A stretch of DNA of 64,000 nt from an uncultured Bacteroidota bacterium (GTDB lineage: Bacteria; Bacteroidota; Bacteroidia; Flavobacteriales; Flavobacteriaceae), in contig CAJXTX010000002.1 of the NCBI GenBank assembly GCA_913060705.1, forward strand, positions 55,397-119,396, given 5' to 3'. The notes under the pieces were generated by a model. It worked only from the letters and a program-made list of their open reading frames with translations, was not told the origin of the DNA and did no database searches. A program made the translations under genes and the position numbers. This document shows positions 43,117 to 52,451 of this stretch, one piece after another (the stretch's first letter is position 1; each line of letters starts with the position of its first letter).

Positions 43117-44064
43117 ATGTACGGACTTGTCTACAAATCAACCGGTAGCTGGTATCAGGTCAAGTCTGACGACGGACTTGAGTACGCCTGCCGCATCAAA
43201 GGCAAGTTTCGTATTCAAGGCATAAAATCTACCAACCCTGTCGCCGTAGGTGACCGGGTTGTTTTTTCTACAGAGGTTATTGGAGATGAAGAGGTCGGTG
43301 TGATTACCGCTATTGAACCTCGTCAGAATTACCTCGTTCGTCGATCGGTAAATCTTTCAAAGCAATTGCATGTCATTGCGGCCAACATAGACCAGATTTT
43401 CTTGGTGATCACCTTAAAAAATCCGCTCACTTATGCCGCATTTATCGATCGCTTTTTGGTGAGCGCTGCCGCCTATCACATTGAGGTGGTCTTGGTATTC
43501 AATAAGTGGGACACCTATGAAGAAGACGAAGTCATGAAAGCCGAAGAGCTACTAGATGTCTATGCTTCAATAGGGTATCAAACGCTAAAAACAAGTGCAA
43601 AAAGCCTATTGGGGTGTGAAGAACTCAAAGCACTTATGAAAGAAAAGACCAGCATTTTTGCCGGAAATTCAGGAGTAGGAAAGTCAAGTCTCATCAATGC
43701 AGTTGAGCCCAACCTAGATTTGAAAACCTCTAGTACTTCTGAACAGCATCAACAAGGACAACACACTACTACTTTCGCTCAGATGTTTGATATTAGTTTT
43801 GGTGGAAGAATCATTGACACTCCAGGTATACGCGGATTTGGTGTTGCGACTTTAGAGCGTCATGAAATAGCCGATTACTTTAAGGAGTTTTTCGCCCTGA
43901 AATCTGATTGCAAGTTTCACAATTGTCTTCACGACAATGAGCCCAATTGCGCGGTTAAACAGGCGCTTGAGCGCGGTGACATCGCTCAAAGCCGCTACGA
44001 CAGCTATATCGGATTACTCACAGACCCTGAGGGTCCTTATCGAACGGATAATTACGGACAATGA
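43117..44064 (+). CDS. rsgA: ribosome small-subunit-dependent GTPase A
   Basis: RsgA helps late 30S maturation. The 315-residue protein has an N-terminal OB fold and a circularly permuted GTPase: G4-like FNKWD precedes the P-loop GNSGVGKSSLINAV, then DTPGIRGFG. The C-terminal zinc site is CKFHNCLHDNEPNC (C-x4-C-x-H-x5-C). The start is ATG 43117, five bases after the DAHP synthase stop, so it may be the tail of that transcript. It overlaps dtd by four bases. Confidence 0.95.
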   Translation: MYGLVYKSTGSWYQVKSDDGLEYACRIKGKFRIQGIKSTNPVAVGDRVVFSTEVIGDEEVGVITAIEPRQNYLVRRSVNLSKQLHVIAANIDQIFLVITLKNPLTYAAFIDRFLVSAAAYHIEVVLVFNKWDTYEEDEVMKAEELLDVYASIGYQTLKTSAKSLLGCEELKALMKEKTSIFAGNSGVGKSSLINAVEPNLDLKTSSTSEQHQQGQHTTTFAQMFDISFGGRIIDTPGIRGFGVATLERHEIADYFKEFFALKSDCKFHNCLHDNEPNCAVKQALERGDIAQSRYDSYIGLLTDPEGPYRTDNYGQ

Positions 44065-44513
44065 GAGCAGTCGTTCAACGGGTTTCTAGCGCCTCTGTTG
44101 AGGTAGAAGGTGAGATAGTTGGAGCTATCGAAAACGGATTCATGCTACTCCTAGGCGTCACGCATGACGACGGAGAAGAAGATGCCCAATGGTTGGCCTC
44201 CAAATTAGCTCAAATGCGTGTTTTTAGCGACGAAGAAGGTAAAATGAATCTCGATATTAGTCAGGTAGGCGGTCGGGTCTTGGTCGTCTCTCAATTCACC
44301 TTGTTTGGGGCTACTAAAAAAGGAAACCGTCCTTCTTTTATAAATGCAGCACGGCCAGAGCACGCAGAACGCCTATACCTGTTTTTCACCTCTTGTTTAG
44401 AGGAATGTTTAGGTACATCTGTAGAGCGCGGAGTGTTCGGGGCCGATATGAAAGTCTCGTTAGTGAACGATGGTCCGGTTACTTTAATCATGGATACAAA
44501 AAATAAGGAATAA
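44061..44513 (+). CDS. dtd: D-aminoacyl-tRNA deacylase
   Basis: Dtd removes D-amino acids mis-attached to tRNA. The 150-residue protein has MRAVVQRVSSASVEVEG at the N-terminus, then LVVSQFTLFGATKKGNRPSFINAARPEHA and GVFGADMKVSLVNDGPVTLIMDT. The SQFTLF and NxGPVT-type motifs are the active-site signatures. ATGA overlap with rsgA, and a one-base overlap (TAATG) with the next gene. Confidence 0.96.
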   Translation: MRAVVQRVSSASVEVEGEIVGAIENGFMLLLGVTHDDGEEDAQWLASKLAQMRVFSDEEGKMNLDISQVGGRVLVVSQFTLFGATKKGNRPSFINAARPEHAERLYLFFTSCLEECLGTSVERGVFGADMKVSLVNDGPVTLIMDTKNKE

Positions 44514-44845
44514 TGGATGCAATAACGATTACTCAAGAGCGTGTAGATCGCTGGATCAAAGAACACGGCGTGCGCTATTTTAACGAGTTGACCAATATGG
44601 CGCAGCTTACAGAAGAAGTAGGTGAAGTGGCTCGTATCATCGCAAGACGCTACGGAGAACAAAGCGAAAAGCCATCGGATAAAGAAATCGATTTAGGTGA
44701 AGAGCTAGCAGATGTTTTATTTGTAGTACTCTGCCTTGCCAATCAAACTGGGGTAGATTTACAAGCAGCCTTTGATAGAAAATTAGAACACAAATCAAGT
44801 CGTGATCACGACAGGCATCACAACAATCCTAAATTAAAATCATGA
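44513..44845 (+). CDS. MazG-like nucleotide pyrophosphohydrolase
   Basis: This small all-alpha NTP pyrophosphatase has 110 residues. The metal-binding pattern is EEVGEVARIIARRYGE followed by DLGEELADVLFVVLCLAN (ExxE ... ExxD). It probably hydrolyses a (d)NTP to the monophosphate, but the substrate is unknown. It is coupled on both sides: TAATG with dtd and ATGA with aroA. Confidence 0.9.
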   Translation: MDAITITQERVDRWIKEHGVRYFNELTNMAQLTEEVGEVARIIARRYGEQSEKPSDKEIDLGEELADVLFVVLCLANQTGVDLQAAFDRKLEHKSSRDHDRHHNNPKLKS

Positions 44846-46074
44846 AGGCATTGCAGGTGCATGGAGTACAGCCCATAGCGCAACAACACATAACGTTGAC
44901 GGGGTCTAAAAGCGAAACGAATCGTGTGCTTTTATTGAAGGCACTCTACCCTAATCTTGAGCTATTGAACGATTCAAATGCGCATGATGTGGCCATGATG
45001 AAAGAGGGACTTTCAAAGACTAATGGCACGGTTGATATTCACCATGCAGGCACCGCAATGCGTTTTTTAACGGCCTATTTTGCGACCCTTGAGGGCTCAG
45101 ATGTTCTCTTAACGGGGAGCGCACGAATGAAGCAGCGACCGATTAAAATTTTAGTAGATGCCTTGAGAACCTTGGGTGCTGATGTAGCGTATGTCGAAAA
45201 CGAAGGATTTCCGCCTTTACAGATAAAAGGCAAGGCTTTAGCGGGAGGGAGTTTAAGTATGAGAGCTGATGTCAGTAGTCAATACCTGTCGGCTTTGTGT
45301 TTGGTTGCCCCTAAATTTCAAAAGGGTCTGTCCTTAAGTTTTGAGGGCGAACTGACCTCTATCCCTTATCTCAAAATGACACTAAAACTGTTGGAGTCCA
45401 TAGGAGTACCGACCGAACTGAATTCAGAGGGTGTTCGAATTTTCAACAAAAATACCATCGACGATCAGTCCTTGGCTGTAGAGTCTGATTGGAGCGCTGC
45501 AAGCTACTACTACAGCATTGTAGCCTTGTCTCCTGTAGGTACCTCATTGCGCTTAAGTGTGTTAAAGGATGACTCTCTTCAAGGAGATCGTGTGCTGGCC
45601 GATCTCTATACTGACTTCGGTGTTGAAACGCGCTTTGATACGAATACGGTTCATCTTCACAAAAGTGGAGCTGCTAAAGAGGCGGTATCTTACGACCTTA
45701 GGGATGCCCCTGATATTGCTCAGACAATTGCCGTAACGGCCGCTGGTCTAGGAATGCATTGCACGATGACCGGATTGCATACCTTACCCATAAAAGAGAC
45801 GGATCGCTTAGCTGCCATGAAGGCAGAGCTCGAGAAGTGCGCTGTTCAAGTAACGATTACCGATGAATCATTAGAGGTTCACCCGCGCAAAGATGCCTTA
45901 GTCTCGGCGACCATCTCAACCTATAATGACCACCGTATGGCGATGGCTTTCGCACCTTTGGCACTCTGTGTACCCCTTACGGTAGAAGATCCGATGGTGG
46001 TAGAAAAATCATACCCAGACTTTTGGAAAGACCTTGAGTCGTTGGGTTTTCACTGTAAATCAAAAGCAGAATAA
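44842..46074 (+). CDS. aroA: EPSP synthase (3-phosphoshikimate 1-carboxyvinyltransferase)
   Basis: AroA joins PEP and shikimate-3-phosphate in the sixth shikimate step. Seen in the 410-residue protein are LTGSKSETNRVLLLKAL (S3P site), HHAGTAMRFLTAYFA, ARMKQRPIKILVDAL, DVSSQYLSALCL and LPIKETDRLAAMKAELEKC. The GTAMR region has Ala where many bacterial enzymes have NGGT...R. It closes the rsgA-dtd-mazG-aroA string, three kb after the aromatic operon on the same strand. Confidence 0.94.
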   Translation: MKALQVHGVQPIAQQHITLTGSKSETNRVLLLKALYPNLELLNDSNAHDVAMMKEGLSKTNGTVDIHHAGTAMRFLTAYFATLEGSDVLLTGSARMKQRPIKILVDALRTLGADVAYVENEGFPPLQIKGKALAGGSLSMRADVSSQYLSALCLVAPKFQKGLSLSFEGELTSIPYLKMTLKLLESIGVPTELNSEGVRIFNKNTIDDQSLAVESDWSAASYYYSIVALSPVGTSLRLSVLKDDSLQGDRVLADLYTDFGVETRFDTNTVHLHKSGAAKEAVSYDLRDAPDIAQTIAVTAAGLGMHCTMTGLHTLPIKETDRLAAMKAELEKCAVQVTITDESLEVHPRKDALVSATISTYNDHRMAMAFAPLALCVPLTVEDPMVVEKSYPDFWKDLESLGFHCKSKAE

Positions 46075-46085
46075 TCTAAATTCCC

Positions 46086-46117
46086 TTGACTTTGGGGTTT
46101 TTGCAATAGTATCTTTG
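46086..46117 (+). promoter_or_regulatory. candidate promoter of queA
   Basis: TATCTTTG at 46110-46117, followed by C, is an exact TAnnTTTG. TTG at 46086-46088 lies 21 bp before it as a possible -33 box. The queA ATG is 25 bp downstream. Confidence 0.6.
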
Positions 46118-46142
46118 CCCCTCTTAACGCAGCGTAGAACGT

Positions 46143-47192
46143 ATGAAGCTTTCAAATTTCGATTTCGACCTTCCTAAAGAATTACTAGCCGAGTATCCGG
46201 CAGAAAATCGCGACGAATCACGCCTTATGGTGTTGCATCGCGACAGCGGAAAGATCGAGCACAAAATGTTTAAAGATGTTATCGATTACTTCGATGAAGG
46301 AGACGTAATGGTCTTGAATAACACCAAGGTTTTTCCGGCCCGCCTCTACGGTAACAAAGAAAAAACCGGTGCGCGTATCGAAGTGTTCTTATTGAGAGAA
46401 CTCAATCAAGAGCAACGCCTTTGGGACGTATTGGTTGACCCTGCGAGAAAGATTCGTATTGGAAACAAGCTGTATTTTGGAGATGACGACTCTTTAGTGG
46501 CAGAAGTAATAGACAATACGACCTCTAGAGGGCGTACCCTGAGATTCTTATACGACGGATCGTACACTGATTTTAGAAAGAAACTGAGATCGTTAGGAGA
46601 GACGCCACTTCCTAAATACATCAAGCGCGATGTAGAGCCCGAAGACGAAGAGCGTTATCAAACCATTTATGCGAAATACGAAGGAGCCGTCGCTGCGCCT
46701 ACTGCGGGCCTTCACTTTTCAAAGCATTTGCTAAAACGCCTTGAGATTAAAGGGATTGATTTTGCAGAAATCACCTTGCACGTTGGGTTAGGCACCTTCA
46801 ATCCGGTTGAAGTAGAGGATCTTTCTAAACACAAGATGGACAGTGAAGAAATGCAGATTGACGAGAAGGCGGCTGAGATTGTAAACAATGCTAAATTGGC
46901 GAAGAAAAATGTGTGTGCCGTAGGAACTACGGTGATGCGCTCATTAGAAAGTTCGGTATCTTCTAACGGAATGTTGAATCCATTTGACGGATGGACCAAC
47001 AAGTTCATCTTTCCCCCTTACGATTTCTCGATTGCCAATCGCATGATCACCAATTTTCACTTGCCGAAGTCTACGCTTCTCATGATGATTTCTGCCTTTG
47101 CAGATCACGATATGGTGGTGCATGCTTATGAAGAAGCAGTGAAAGAGAAGTATCGCTTCTACTCTTATGGTGACGCGATGATGATTCTTTAG
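46143..47192 (+). CDS. queA: SAM:tRNA ribosyltransferase-isomerase QueA
   Basis: QueA transfers the ribosyl group of SAM to preQ1 in tRNA, giving epoxyqueuosine. The 349-residue protein has [63 protein letters not shown] and [15 protein letters not shown] [24 protein letters not shown] follow, all family signatures. It shares its pathway with the transporter at 13893. rlmN follows after one base. Confidence 0.96.
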   Translation: MKLSNFDFDLPKELLAEYPAENRDESRLMVLHRDSGKIEHKMFKDVIDYFDEGDVMVLNNTKVFPARLYGNKEKTGARIEVFLLRELNQEQRLWDVLVDPARKIRIGNKLYFGDDDSLVAEVIDNTTSRGRTLRFLYDGSYTDFRKKLRSLGETPLPKYIKRDVEPEDEERYQTIYAKYEGAVAAPTAGLHFSKHLLKRLEIKGIDFAEITLHVGLGTFNPVEVEDLSKHKMDSEEMQIDEKAAEIVNNAKLAKKNVCAVGTTVMRSLESSVSSNGMLNPFDGWTNKFIFPPYDFSIANRMITNFHLPKSTLLMMISAFADHDMVVHAYEEAVKEKYRFYSYGDAMMIL

Positions 47193-47193
47193 A

Positions 47194-48252
47194 ATGTCAG
47201 CTGAAAACGCGACAAAACGAGATATTCGTGCGCTTGATCTTCAAGCGTTACAAGCGTTTTTTTCAGCGCATAATCAACAAGCTTTTAGAGCAGATCAGGT
47301 CTATCAATGGCTATGGCAAAAGGGTGCCCATCACTTTGACGAGATGACCAACCTCTCGAAGTCGACCCGAGCGCTTTTAGATGCCCACTTTGTCATTAAC
47401 CATATTGCCGTAGACCGTCAACAGCGCAGCTCAGACCAAACGATAAAGAATGCCATTCGACTTCACGACGGGTTAACCGTAGAATCTGTTCTGATCCCGA
47501 CAGAAACACGCAGTACTGCTTGCGTATCAAGCCAGGTAGGATGCAGTTTGGATTGTACTTTTTGTGCGACCTCTCAACTGAAACGTATGCGCAATCTGAA
47601 TCCTGATGAGATTTACGATCAGGTGATGGCTTTAGATCGCCAAAGTCAGTTGTATTTCGGAAGACCGCTATCGAACATCGTATTTATGGGAATGGGAGAG
47701 CCGTTGATGAATTATAAGAATGTGATAGCCGCGGTGGAGCGTATTACTGAAGGGCTAGGCCTTTCTCCGAAGCGGATCACTATCTCTACCTCTGGAGTCC
47801 CGAAGATGATTGAGAAATTAGCTGATGAAAATCCACGCTTTCAGTTGGCCGTTTCACTGCACTCAGCCCGAGAAAAAGTGCGTAATCAGATCATGCCCTT
47901 CAGTACCTCGTTTGACCTAGAGACCCTGCAGAAGTCACTTCAATATTGGTACCAACAGACACGCTCAAAAATTACCTTTGAGTACCTGATTTGGAAAGGG
48001 ATTAACGACACACAAGAAGATATTGATGCTTTAGTTGCTTATTGCAAGCGTGTTCCTTCTAAAGTGAATATCATTGAGTATAACCCTACCGATTTCGGTA
48101 ATTTCGAGGCCGCAGACCAGAAGGTGATTGAGGCCTATAAAAAGGCCCTAGAACGCGCTCGGATTACGGTGACTGTGCGACGCTCTAGAGGAAAGGATAT
48201 CGATGCCGCTTGCGGGCAATTGGCGAATAAATTGATACCTTTAGAATCCTAA
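47194..48252 (+). CDS. rlmN: 23S rRNA (A2503-C2)/tRNA methyltransferase RlmN
   Basis: RlmN is a radical SAM enzyme methylating C2 of adenine 2503. The 352-residue protein has the cluster motif CSLDCTFCATS (CxxxCxxC). GMGEPLMNYKNV, ISTSGVPKMIEKL, LAVSLHSA and RSRGKDIDAACGQL (C-terminal catalytic Cys region) are present. N-terminal QVYQWLWQKGAHHFDEMTNLSK is typical. It follows queA by one base, so the two are co-transcribed RNA-modification genes. Confidence 0.96.
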   Translation: MSAENATKRDIRALDLQALQAFFSAHNQQAFRADQVYQWLWQKGAHHFDEMTNLSKSTRALLDAHFVINHIAVDRQQRSSDQTIKNAIRLHDGLTVESVLIPTETRSTACVSSQVGCSLDCTFCATSQLKRMRNLNPDEIYDQVMALDRQSQLYFGRPLSNIVFMGMGEPLMNYKNVIAAVERITEGLGLSPKRITISTSGVPKMIEKLADENPRFQLAVSLHSAREKVRNQIMPFSTSFDLETLQKSLQYWYQQTRSKITFEYLIWKGINDTQEDIDALVAYCKRVPSKVNIIEYNPTDFGNFEAADQKVIEAYKKALERARITVTVRRSRGKDIDAACGQLANKLIPLES

Positions 48253-48269
48253 ATTTCCCAACACAGTAC

Positions 48270-49247
48270 GTGCAAACCGTTGCCAAAATACGACAGCCTA
48301 TCGTTGCTGAAATGGACCTCTTTGAAGTGAAGTTCAAAGAGGCTATGGCTTCTAAGGTTGCACTTCTCAACCGCATTACCTACTACATCGCCAGCCGTAA
48401 AGGGAAGCAAATGCGCCCAATGTTTGTATTCTTGGTGGCGAAATTGGCAGGGGAGGGTAAGGTCACCGATCGGACCTATCGAGGAGCTTCGATTATCGAG
48501 CTCATTCATACGGCCTCTCTTGTGCATGACGATGTGATTGATGCGAGCGACAAGCGCCGCGGATTTTTTTCAGTAAACGCACTGTGGAAAAATAAAATTG
48601 CCGTCTTAGTAGGAGACTTCTTTTTCTCAAAAGGCTTACTGCTTTCACTAGATCACGATGACTTTGATCTACTAAAAATTGTTTCTGAAGCGGTTAGAGA
48701 AATGAGTCAAGGTGAATTGCTTCAATTAGAAAAGGCTAGACGCCTAGATATCAATGAGGTAGTTTATTACGATATTATACGTCAGAAGACGGCTACTCTT
48801 ATCGCAGCTTGTTGTGCGATGGGTGCCGCGTCTGTCGGATGCAGTGATGAAGAAATTGAGCGCTTCCGCTCTTTTGGTGAATATGCTGGTATGGCTTTTC
48901 AAATTAAAGACGACCTTTTCGATTATACTGAGGGGGCTATAGGCAAGCCCACAGGTATCGATATTAAAGAGCAGAAGATGACGTTGCCTTTGATTTATGT
49001 GCTCAATCAGGCTTCTGACCGTGACAAGCGCTGGATTATTGATTCGGTAAAAAGGCATCACAAAGACAAGAAGAGAGTAAAAGAGGTGATCGCATTTGTA
49101 AAAGACAACGGAGGACTCGAATACGCCATTCGTCAGATGAATCGCTATAGAGATGCTGCCTTAGGACTTCTAGTAAACTACCCTGAGAGCTCCTTCAAGA
49201 CAGCGCTCGTTGATTTGGTTAATTACGTGGTGGATCGAAAAAAATAA
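48270..49247 (+). CDS. trans-polyprenyl diphosphate synthase
   Basis: This 325-residue all-helical enzyme elongates isoprenyl diphosphates, probably to the menaquinone side chain. It has GKQMRPMFVFLVAKL, the first Asp-rich motif LVHDDVIDASDKRRG and the second FQIKDDLFDYTE. The start is GTG 48270; the following TVAKIRQPIVAEMDLFEVKF matches relatives, and there is no earlier ATG. Product chain length cannot be read from sequence alone. It lies 17 bp after rlmN and 18 bp before dnaG. Confidence 0.92.
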   Translation: MQTVAKIRQPIVAEMDLFEVKFKEAMASKVALLNRITYYIASRKGKQMRPMFVFLVAKLAGEGKVTDRTYRGASIIELIHTASLVHDDVIDASDKRRGFFSVNALWKNKIAVLVGDFFFSKGLLLSLDHDDFDLLKIVSEAVREMSQGELLQLEKARRLDINEVVYYDIIRQKTATLIAACCAMGAASVGCSDEEIERFRSFGEYAGMAFQIKDDLFDYTEGAIGKPTGIDIKEQKMTLPLIYVLNQASDRDKRWIIDSVKRHHKDKKRVKEVIAFVKDNGGLEYAIRQMNRYRDAALGLLVNYPESSFKTALVDLVNYVVDRKK

Positions 49248-49265
49248 AGAATACGAACAAGAATT

Positions 49266-51257
49266 ATGATTTCAAAGTCTACCATCGATAAGGTTTACGA
49301 GGCGGTTCGTGTAGAAGAAGTCATTCAAGACTATGTTCAACTTAAAAAGTCCGGAGCAAATTTTAAAGGACTAAGTCCGTTCACCAGTGAACGCACTCCC
49401 AGTTTTATGGTGTCTCCGGTAAAGCAAATCTGGAAGGACTTTAGTAGCGGAAAAGGTGGTAATGCCATCGCTTTTTTGATGGAGATGGAGCAGTTTACCT
49501 ACCCTGAAGCCATTCGCTACCTCGCCCAGAAGTACAATATTGAAATTGAAGAGACAGCGCAGTCTGAGGAACAAAAAGAGGCGCGGGATCATCAAGAGAG
49601 TCTTTTTCTAGTTACAGAATTTGCCCACGAATACTTTCAGCGTCAACTGCACGAAGACCCGAAGGGCAAGGCGATAGGCCTATCTTATTTTCAAGAGAGG
49701 GGATTTACAGACGAAACCATAAAGCGTTTCAAACTAGGATTCGGTGGTACGGTTTGGAACGGATTAGCAGCCGAGGCACTTAAAAATGGCTATCGCGCAG
49801 AGCTCCTTGAAGAATCTGGAGTGTGTTTCGCTATTGAAGGAGTGCAGAACGGAAATGAGGCGGATGGCCTTCGAGATCGATTTAGAGATCGGGTGATTTT
49901 TCCGATTCAATCCACAAGCGGAAGGGTTTTGGGCTTCGGCGGACGCATCTTAGATTCTCAAAAGAAGGTGGCTAAGTATGTCAACTCTCCTGAGAGTCCG
50001 ATTTATCATAAGGCAAAAGCGCTCTACGGCATCCACTACGCTAAATCAGCTATAGCTAAGGCTAATAACTGCTATTTAGTCGAAGGATATACCGATGTTA
50101 TTCAGTTGCATCAGCGCGGACTTGAAAACGTAGTCTCATCAAGCGGAACAGCACTGACCGAGTCTCAGATACGTATGATTCGCCGTCTCTGCACGACTAT
50201 AACCTTGATTTTTGATGCAGATCAGGCCGGTATTCGGGCATCAATGAGAAGCATTGATTTGATCTTGGCAGAGGGACTAAACGTTCGCGTGCTATCGCTT
50301 CCAGAGGGTGAAGATCCGGATAGTTTCGCTCGACATCACGACCTAGAAGAGATCACCACCTATTTCGAGTCCAATCAAATTGATTTCATTACCTATAAGG
50401 CACAAGTACTGCTCAAAGAAGCTAATGACCCTATCACCACCTCTGAAGCCATTCGAGAAATTGTAAAGAGTATTTGGCATATCAACGATCCTATTAAGAG
50501 GGAGTTGTACGTAAGGCAATGCGTGGATACCTTTCAATTGAGTGAAGCGGTAGTCTATAAAGCATTAGCCGATATTGAGGCGAAAGAGAAACGCGACTCT
50601 AGAAACAACCCGGTTAGTGCTCAGCCCAAGCCACTAGAGGTAGTTCAAGAGCCTGAAGTGCTCAACAAGAAAGATCGGCAGAAAGAGTTAGAAAGAGCGC
50701 TGATTGAGGCTTTAGTGTTGTATGGAGCTCAGGTAGAGGTATTTGACGATGAGTTTTTAGAGCCTGATGAAAAAACAGGTGGACTGGTGGCGAAGCGATC
50801 ATTGGTGGAGTCTAAGGTGTACGAGAAAATCTATCTCGATCTACAGCAAGATGAGATGCGTTTCTCTGACCCGATCTACGACGGCCTATTCGAAATGCTT
50901 ATTCGCTTTTATACCGAAGAGCAAGGTGAAGAGGTGGGTGAGTTACTCAAGTATCTTGAGAAGCAGCAAAAAGAAGAACTGGTAGCGCCGCTATCGACTA
51001 TCGTTTTTGACTATGAGCGCTACACCTTGCACCAATGGGAACGAAAAAATATCTATCCGAAAGACAGAAGCGATCAGATTGCACAGCAAGTCTCTGAAAC
51101 CATTCTTTCATTGCGTTCGTACTGGGTACAACAACATTTAGAAGAACTGCAGAAGAAAAGCGCAGAGGAAAACGAAGAGGTGCTCGAAGAGGTAATGGAT
51201 TACCTGATGCTTAATAAGGTGCTGAGCAAACGTTTGAATCGCGTCTTAACGCTTTAG
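49266..51257 (+). CDS. dnaG: DNA primase with degenerate zinc-binding domain
   Basis: DnaG makes RNA primers for replication. The 663-residue protein has a recognisable N-terminal domain (residues 1-100) in which all four zinc ligands are gone: CPFH is SPFT (37-40) and CFxC is DFSS (58-61). SERTPSF and GGNAIAFLM around them are conserved. The RNA polymerase/TOPRIM core is intact: GFGGRILD, VNSPESPIYHKAKALYGIHYA, VEGYTDVIQLHQRG, SSGTALTESQI and FDADQAGIRASMR. A C-terminal DnaB-interaction region follows. The frame is intact, so this is a functional gene. Confidence 0.95.
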   Translation: MISKSTIDKVYEAVRVEEVIQDYVQLKKSGANFKGLSPFTSERTPSFMVSPVKQIWKDFSSGKGGNAIAFLMEMEQFTYPEAIRYLAQKYNIEIEETAQSEEQKEARDHQESLFLVTEFAHEYFQRQLHEDPKGKAIGLSYFQERGFTDETIKRFKLGFGGTVWNGLAAEALKNGYRAELLEESGVCFAIEGVQNGNEADGLRDRFRDRVIFPIQSTSGRVLGFGGRILDSQKKVAKYVNSPESPIYHKAKALYGIHYAKSAIAKANNCYLVEGYTDVIQLHQRGLENVVSSSGTALTESQIRMIRRLCTTITLIFDADQAGIRASMRSIDLILAEGLNVRVLSLPEGEDPDSFARHHDLEEITTYFESNQIDFITYKAQVLLKEANDPITTSEAIREIVKSIWHINDPIKRELYVRQCVDTFQLSEAVVYKALADIEAKEKRDSRNNPVSAQPKPLEVVQEPEVLNKKDRQKELERALIEALVLYGAQVEVFDDEFLEPDEKTGGLVAKRSLVESKVYEKIYLDLQQDEMRFSDPIYDGLFEMLIRFYTEEQGEEVGELLKYLEKQQKEELVAPLSTIVFDYERYTLHQWERKNIYPKDRSDQIAQQVSETILSLRSYWVQQHLEELQKKSAEENEEVLEEVMDYLMLNKVLSKRLNRVLTL

Positions 51258-51258
51258 T

Positions 51259-52050
51259 TTACCGAAGCTCATTTGGAATTTCACAGACCGGAATAGGGTC
51301 CATTTTGTGTTTGTTGGCGCGGTGAAATTTGAGAAAGATCTCATACACTTCACGTTCTCTGCCCTCAAAATCATCTACCGACCTGTGCGCTTCGTGCATT
51401 TGCATCGCCCACTCTAATTCACGATAGGTAGCACCAATTTGATCTTCATCTGAGCGGTTGTCGCCCCACAGTCCGTCGGTTGGTGGTGCATCTATAATTT
51501 CTTGATCTACCCCTAAGTATTTTCCCAAATCCCAAACCTCAGTTTTGGTGAGGTCGGCGATAGGGCTAACATCCACGCCTCCGTCTCCGTATTTGGTGTA
51601 AAATCCAACTCCAAAGTCTTCGACCTTGTTACCGGTTCCGGCTACTAGAGAAGAGGTACACTGTGCGACGTAGTATAAGGTGCTCATGCGCAAACGCGCC
51701 CGTGAATTCGCGAGTGCAAGATGCGTCAACTCTTCTTCAGGAGCGGTGAGGGCTTGTGCCGATTTAAAGGCCTCAAATACACCGTCTAAAGGAACGCTCA
51801 TTACTGAAACATTAGGATAGCGCTCGCTTAGGGCATTCATGTGTTTCAAACCTCGATTCAGTTGATCGGTGGCTTGGCTGATCGGCATGTTGAGCAAGGT
51901 TACCTTTAAACCCGTTTCTGCGCAAAGTGTTGATGTGGTGGCAGAGTCGATTCCACCTGAGACCCCAACAACAAACCCTTTGGCTTTAGCCTTCTTAGCA
52001 TAGTCGCTGAGCCACTGAACGATATGATTTTTAACTGCTTCGGCTTTCAT
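51259..52050 (-). CDS. nadE: NAD+ synthase, ammonia-dependent
   Basis: NadE amidates nicotinate adenine dinucleotide to NAD. The 263-residue single-domain protein has the ATP pyrophosphatase loop VVGVSGGIDSATTSTL. NSRARLRMSTLYYVAQCTSSLVAGTGNKVEDFGVGFYTKYGDGGVDVSPIADLTKTEVWDLG follows. No glutaminase domain is present, so it uses free ammonia. It is divergent from gldC with back-to-back -7 boxes, and its end is one base from dnaG. Confidence 0.96.
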   Translation of the reverse strand: MKAEAVKNHIVQWLSDYAKKAKAKGFVVGVSGGIDSATTSTLCAETGLKVTLLNMPISQATDQLNRGLKHMNALSERYPNVSVMSVPLDGVFEAFKSAQALTAPEEELTHLALANSRARLRMSTLYYVAQCTSSLVAGTGNKVEDFGVGFYTKYGDGGVDVSPIADLTKTEVWDLGKYLGVDQEIIDAPPTDGLWGDNRSDEDQIGATYRELEWAMQMHEAHRSVDDFEGREREVYEIFLKFHRANKHKMDPIPVCEIPNELR

Positions 52051-52062
52051 GAGCTTTTAGTG

Positions 52063-52070
52063 CAAAGTTA
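52063..52070 (-). promoter_or_regulatory. candidate -7 box for nadE
   Basis: TAACTTTG followed by C on the - strand, exact TAnnTTTG. It is 12 bp before the nadE ATG, implying a very short leader. Confidence 0.5.
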
Positions 52071-52084
52071 AGGCTTAGAATGGG

Positions 52085-52092
52085 TAATTTTG
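52085..52092 (+). promoter_or_regulatory. candidate -7 box for gldC
   Basis: TAATTTTG on the + strand, exact TAnnTTTG. It is 16 bp before the gldC ATG and 15 bp from the opposing nadE box. Confidence 0.5.
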
Positions 52093-52108
52093 AACAAAGA
52101 AATAACAG

Positions 52109-52450
52109 ATGGCAGACACACACCGTTCGAAGATAGAGCTCAACATTGAACTAGATGAAAATAAGATCCCCGAAACCTTAAGTTGGACGGCAGAAGACGG
52201 GGGAGTTGCAGATGCTGCAACTAAAGCAATGTTGCTTTCTATTTGGGATCCAGAGGAGAAAGAAACCTTGAGTATCGATTTATGGACTAAGGATATGCCT
52301 GTAGACGAGATGAAACTCTTTTTTCATCAAACACTTGTGCGCATGGCTTCTACTTTTGAAAAGGCGACTCAGGAAACCGAAATATCCGGAAGAATGAGAG
52401 ACTTCGCGGCCTATTTCGCTGAACAACTCAAACTGTACGACGAGCGCTAA
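52109..52450 (+). CDS. gldC: gliding motility protein GldC
   Basis: GldC is a small cytoplasmic protein found in gliding/T9SS-bearing Bacteroidota. All 113 residues match the family layout: RSKIELNIELDENKIPETLSW, then a DGG region, KAMLLSIWDPEEKETLSIDLWTKDMPVDEMKLFF, and a C-terminal RDFAAYFAEQLKL. It has no signal peptide. It assists surface motility in Flavobacterium but its molecular role is unknown. Its usual partner gldB is not in this window. Confidence 0.93.
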   Translation: MADTHRSKIELNIELDENKIPETLSWTAEDGGVADAATKAMLLSIWDPEEKETLSIDLWTKDMPVDEMKLFFHQTLVRMASTFEKATQETEISGRMRDFAAYFAEQLKLYDER

Positions 52451-52451
52451 T

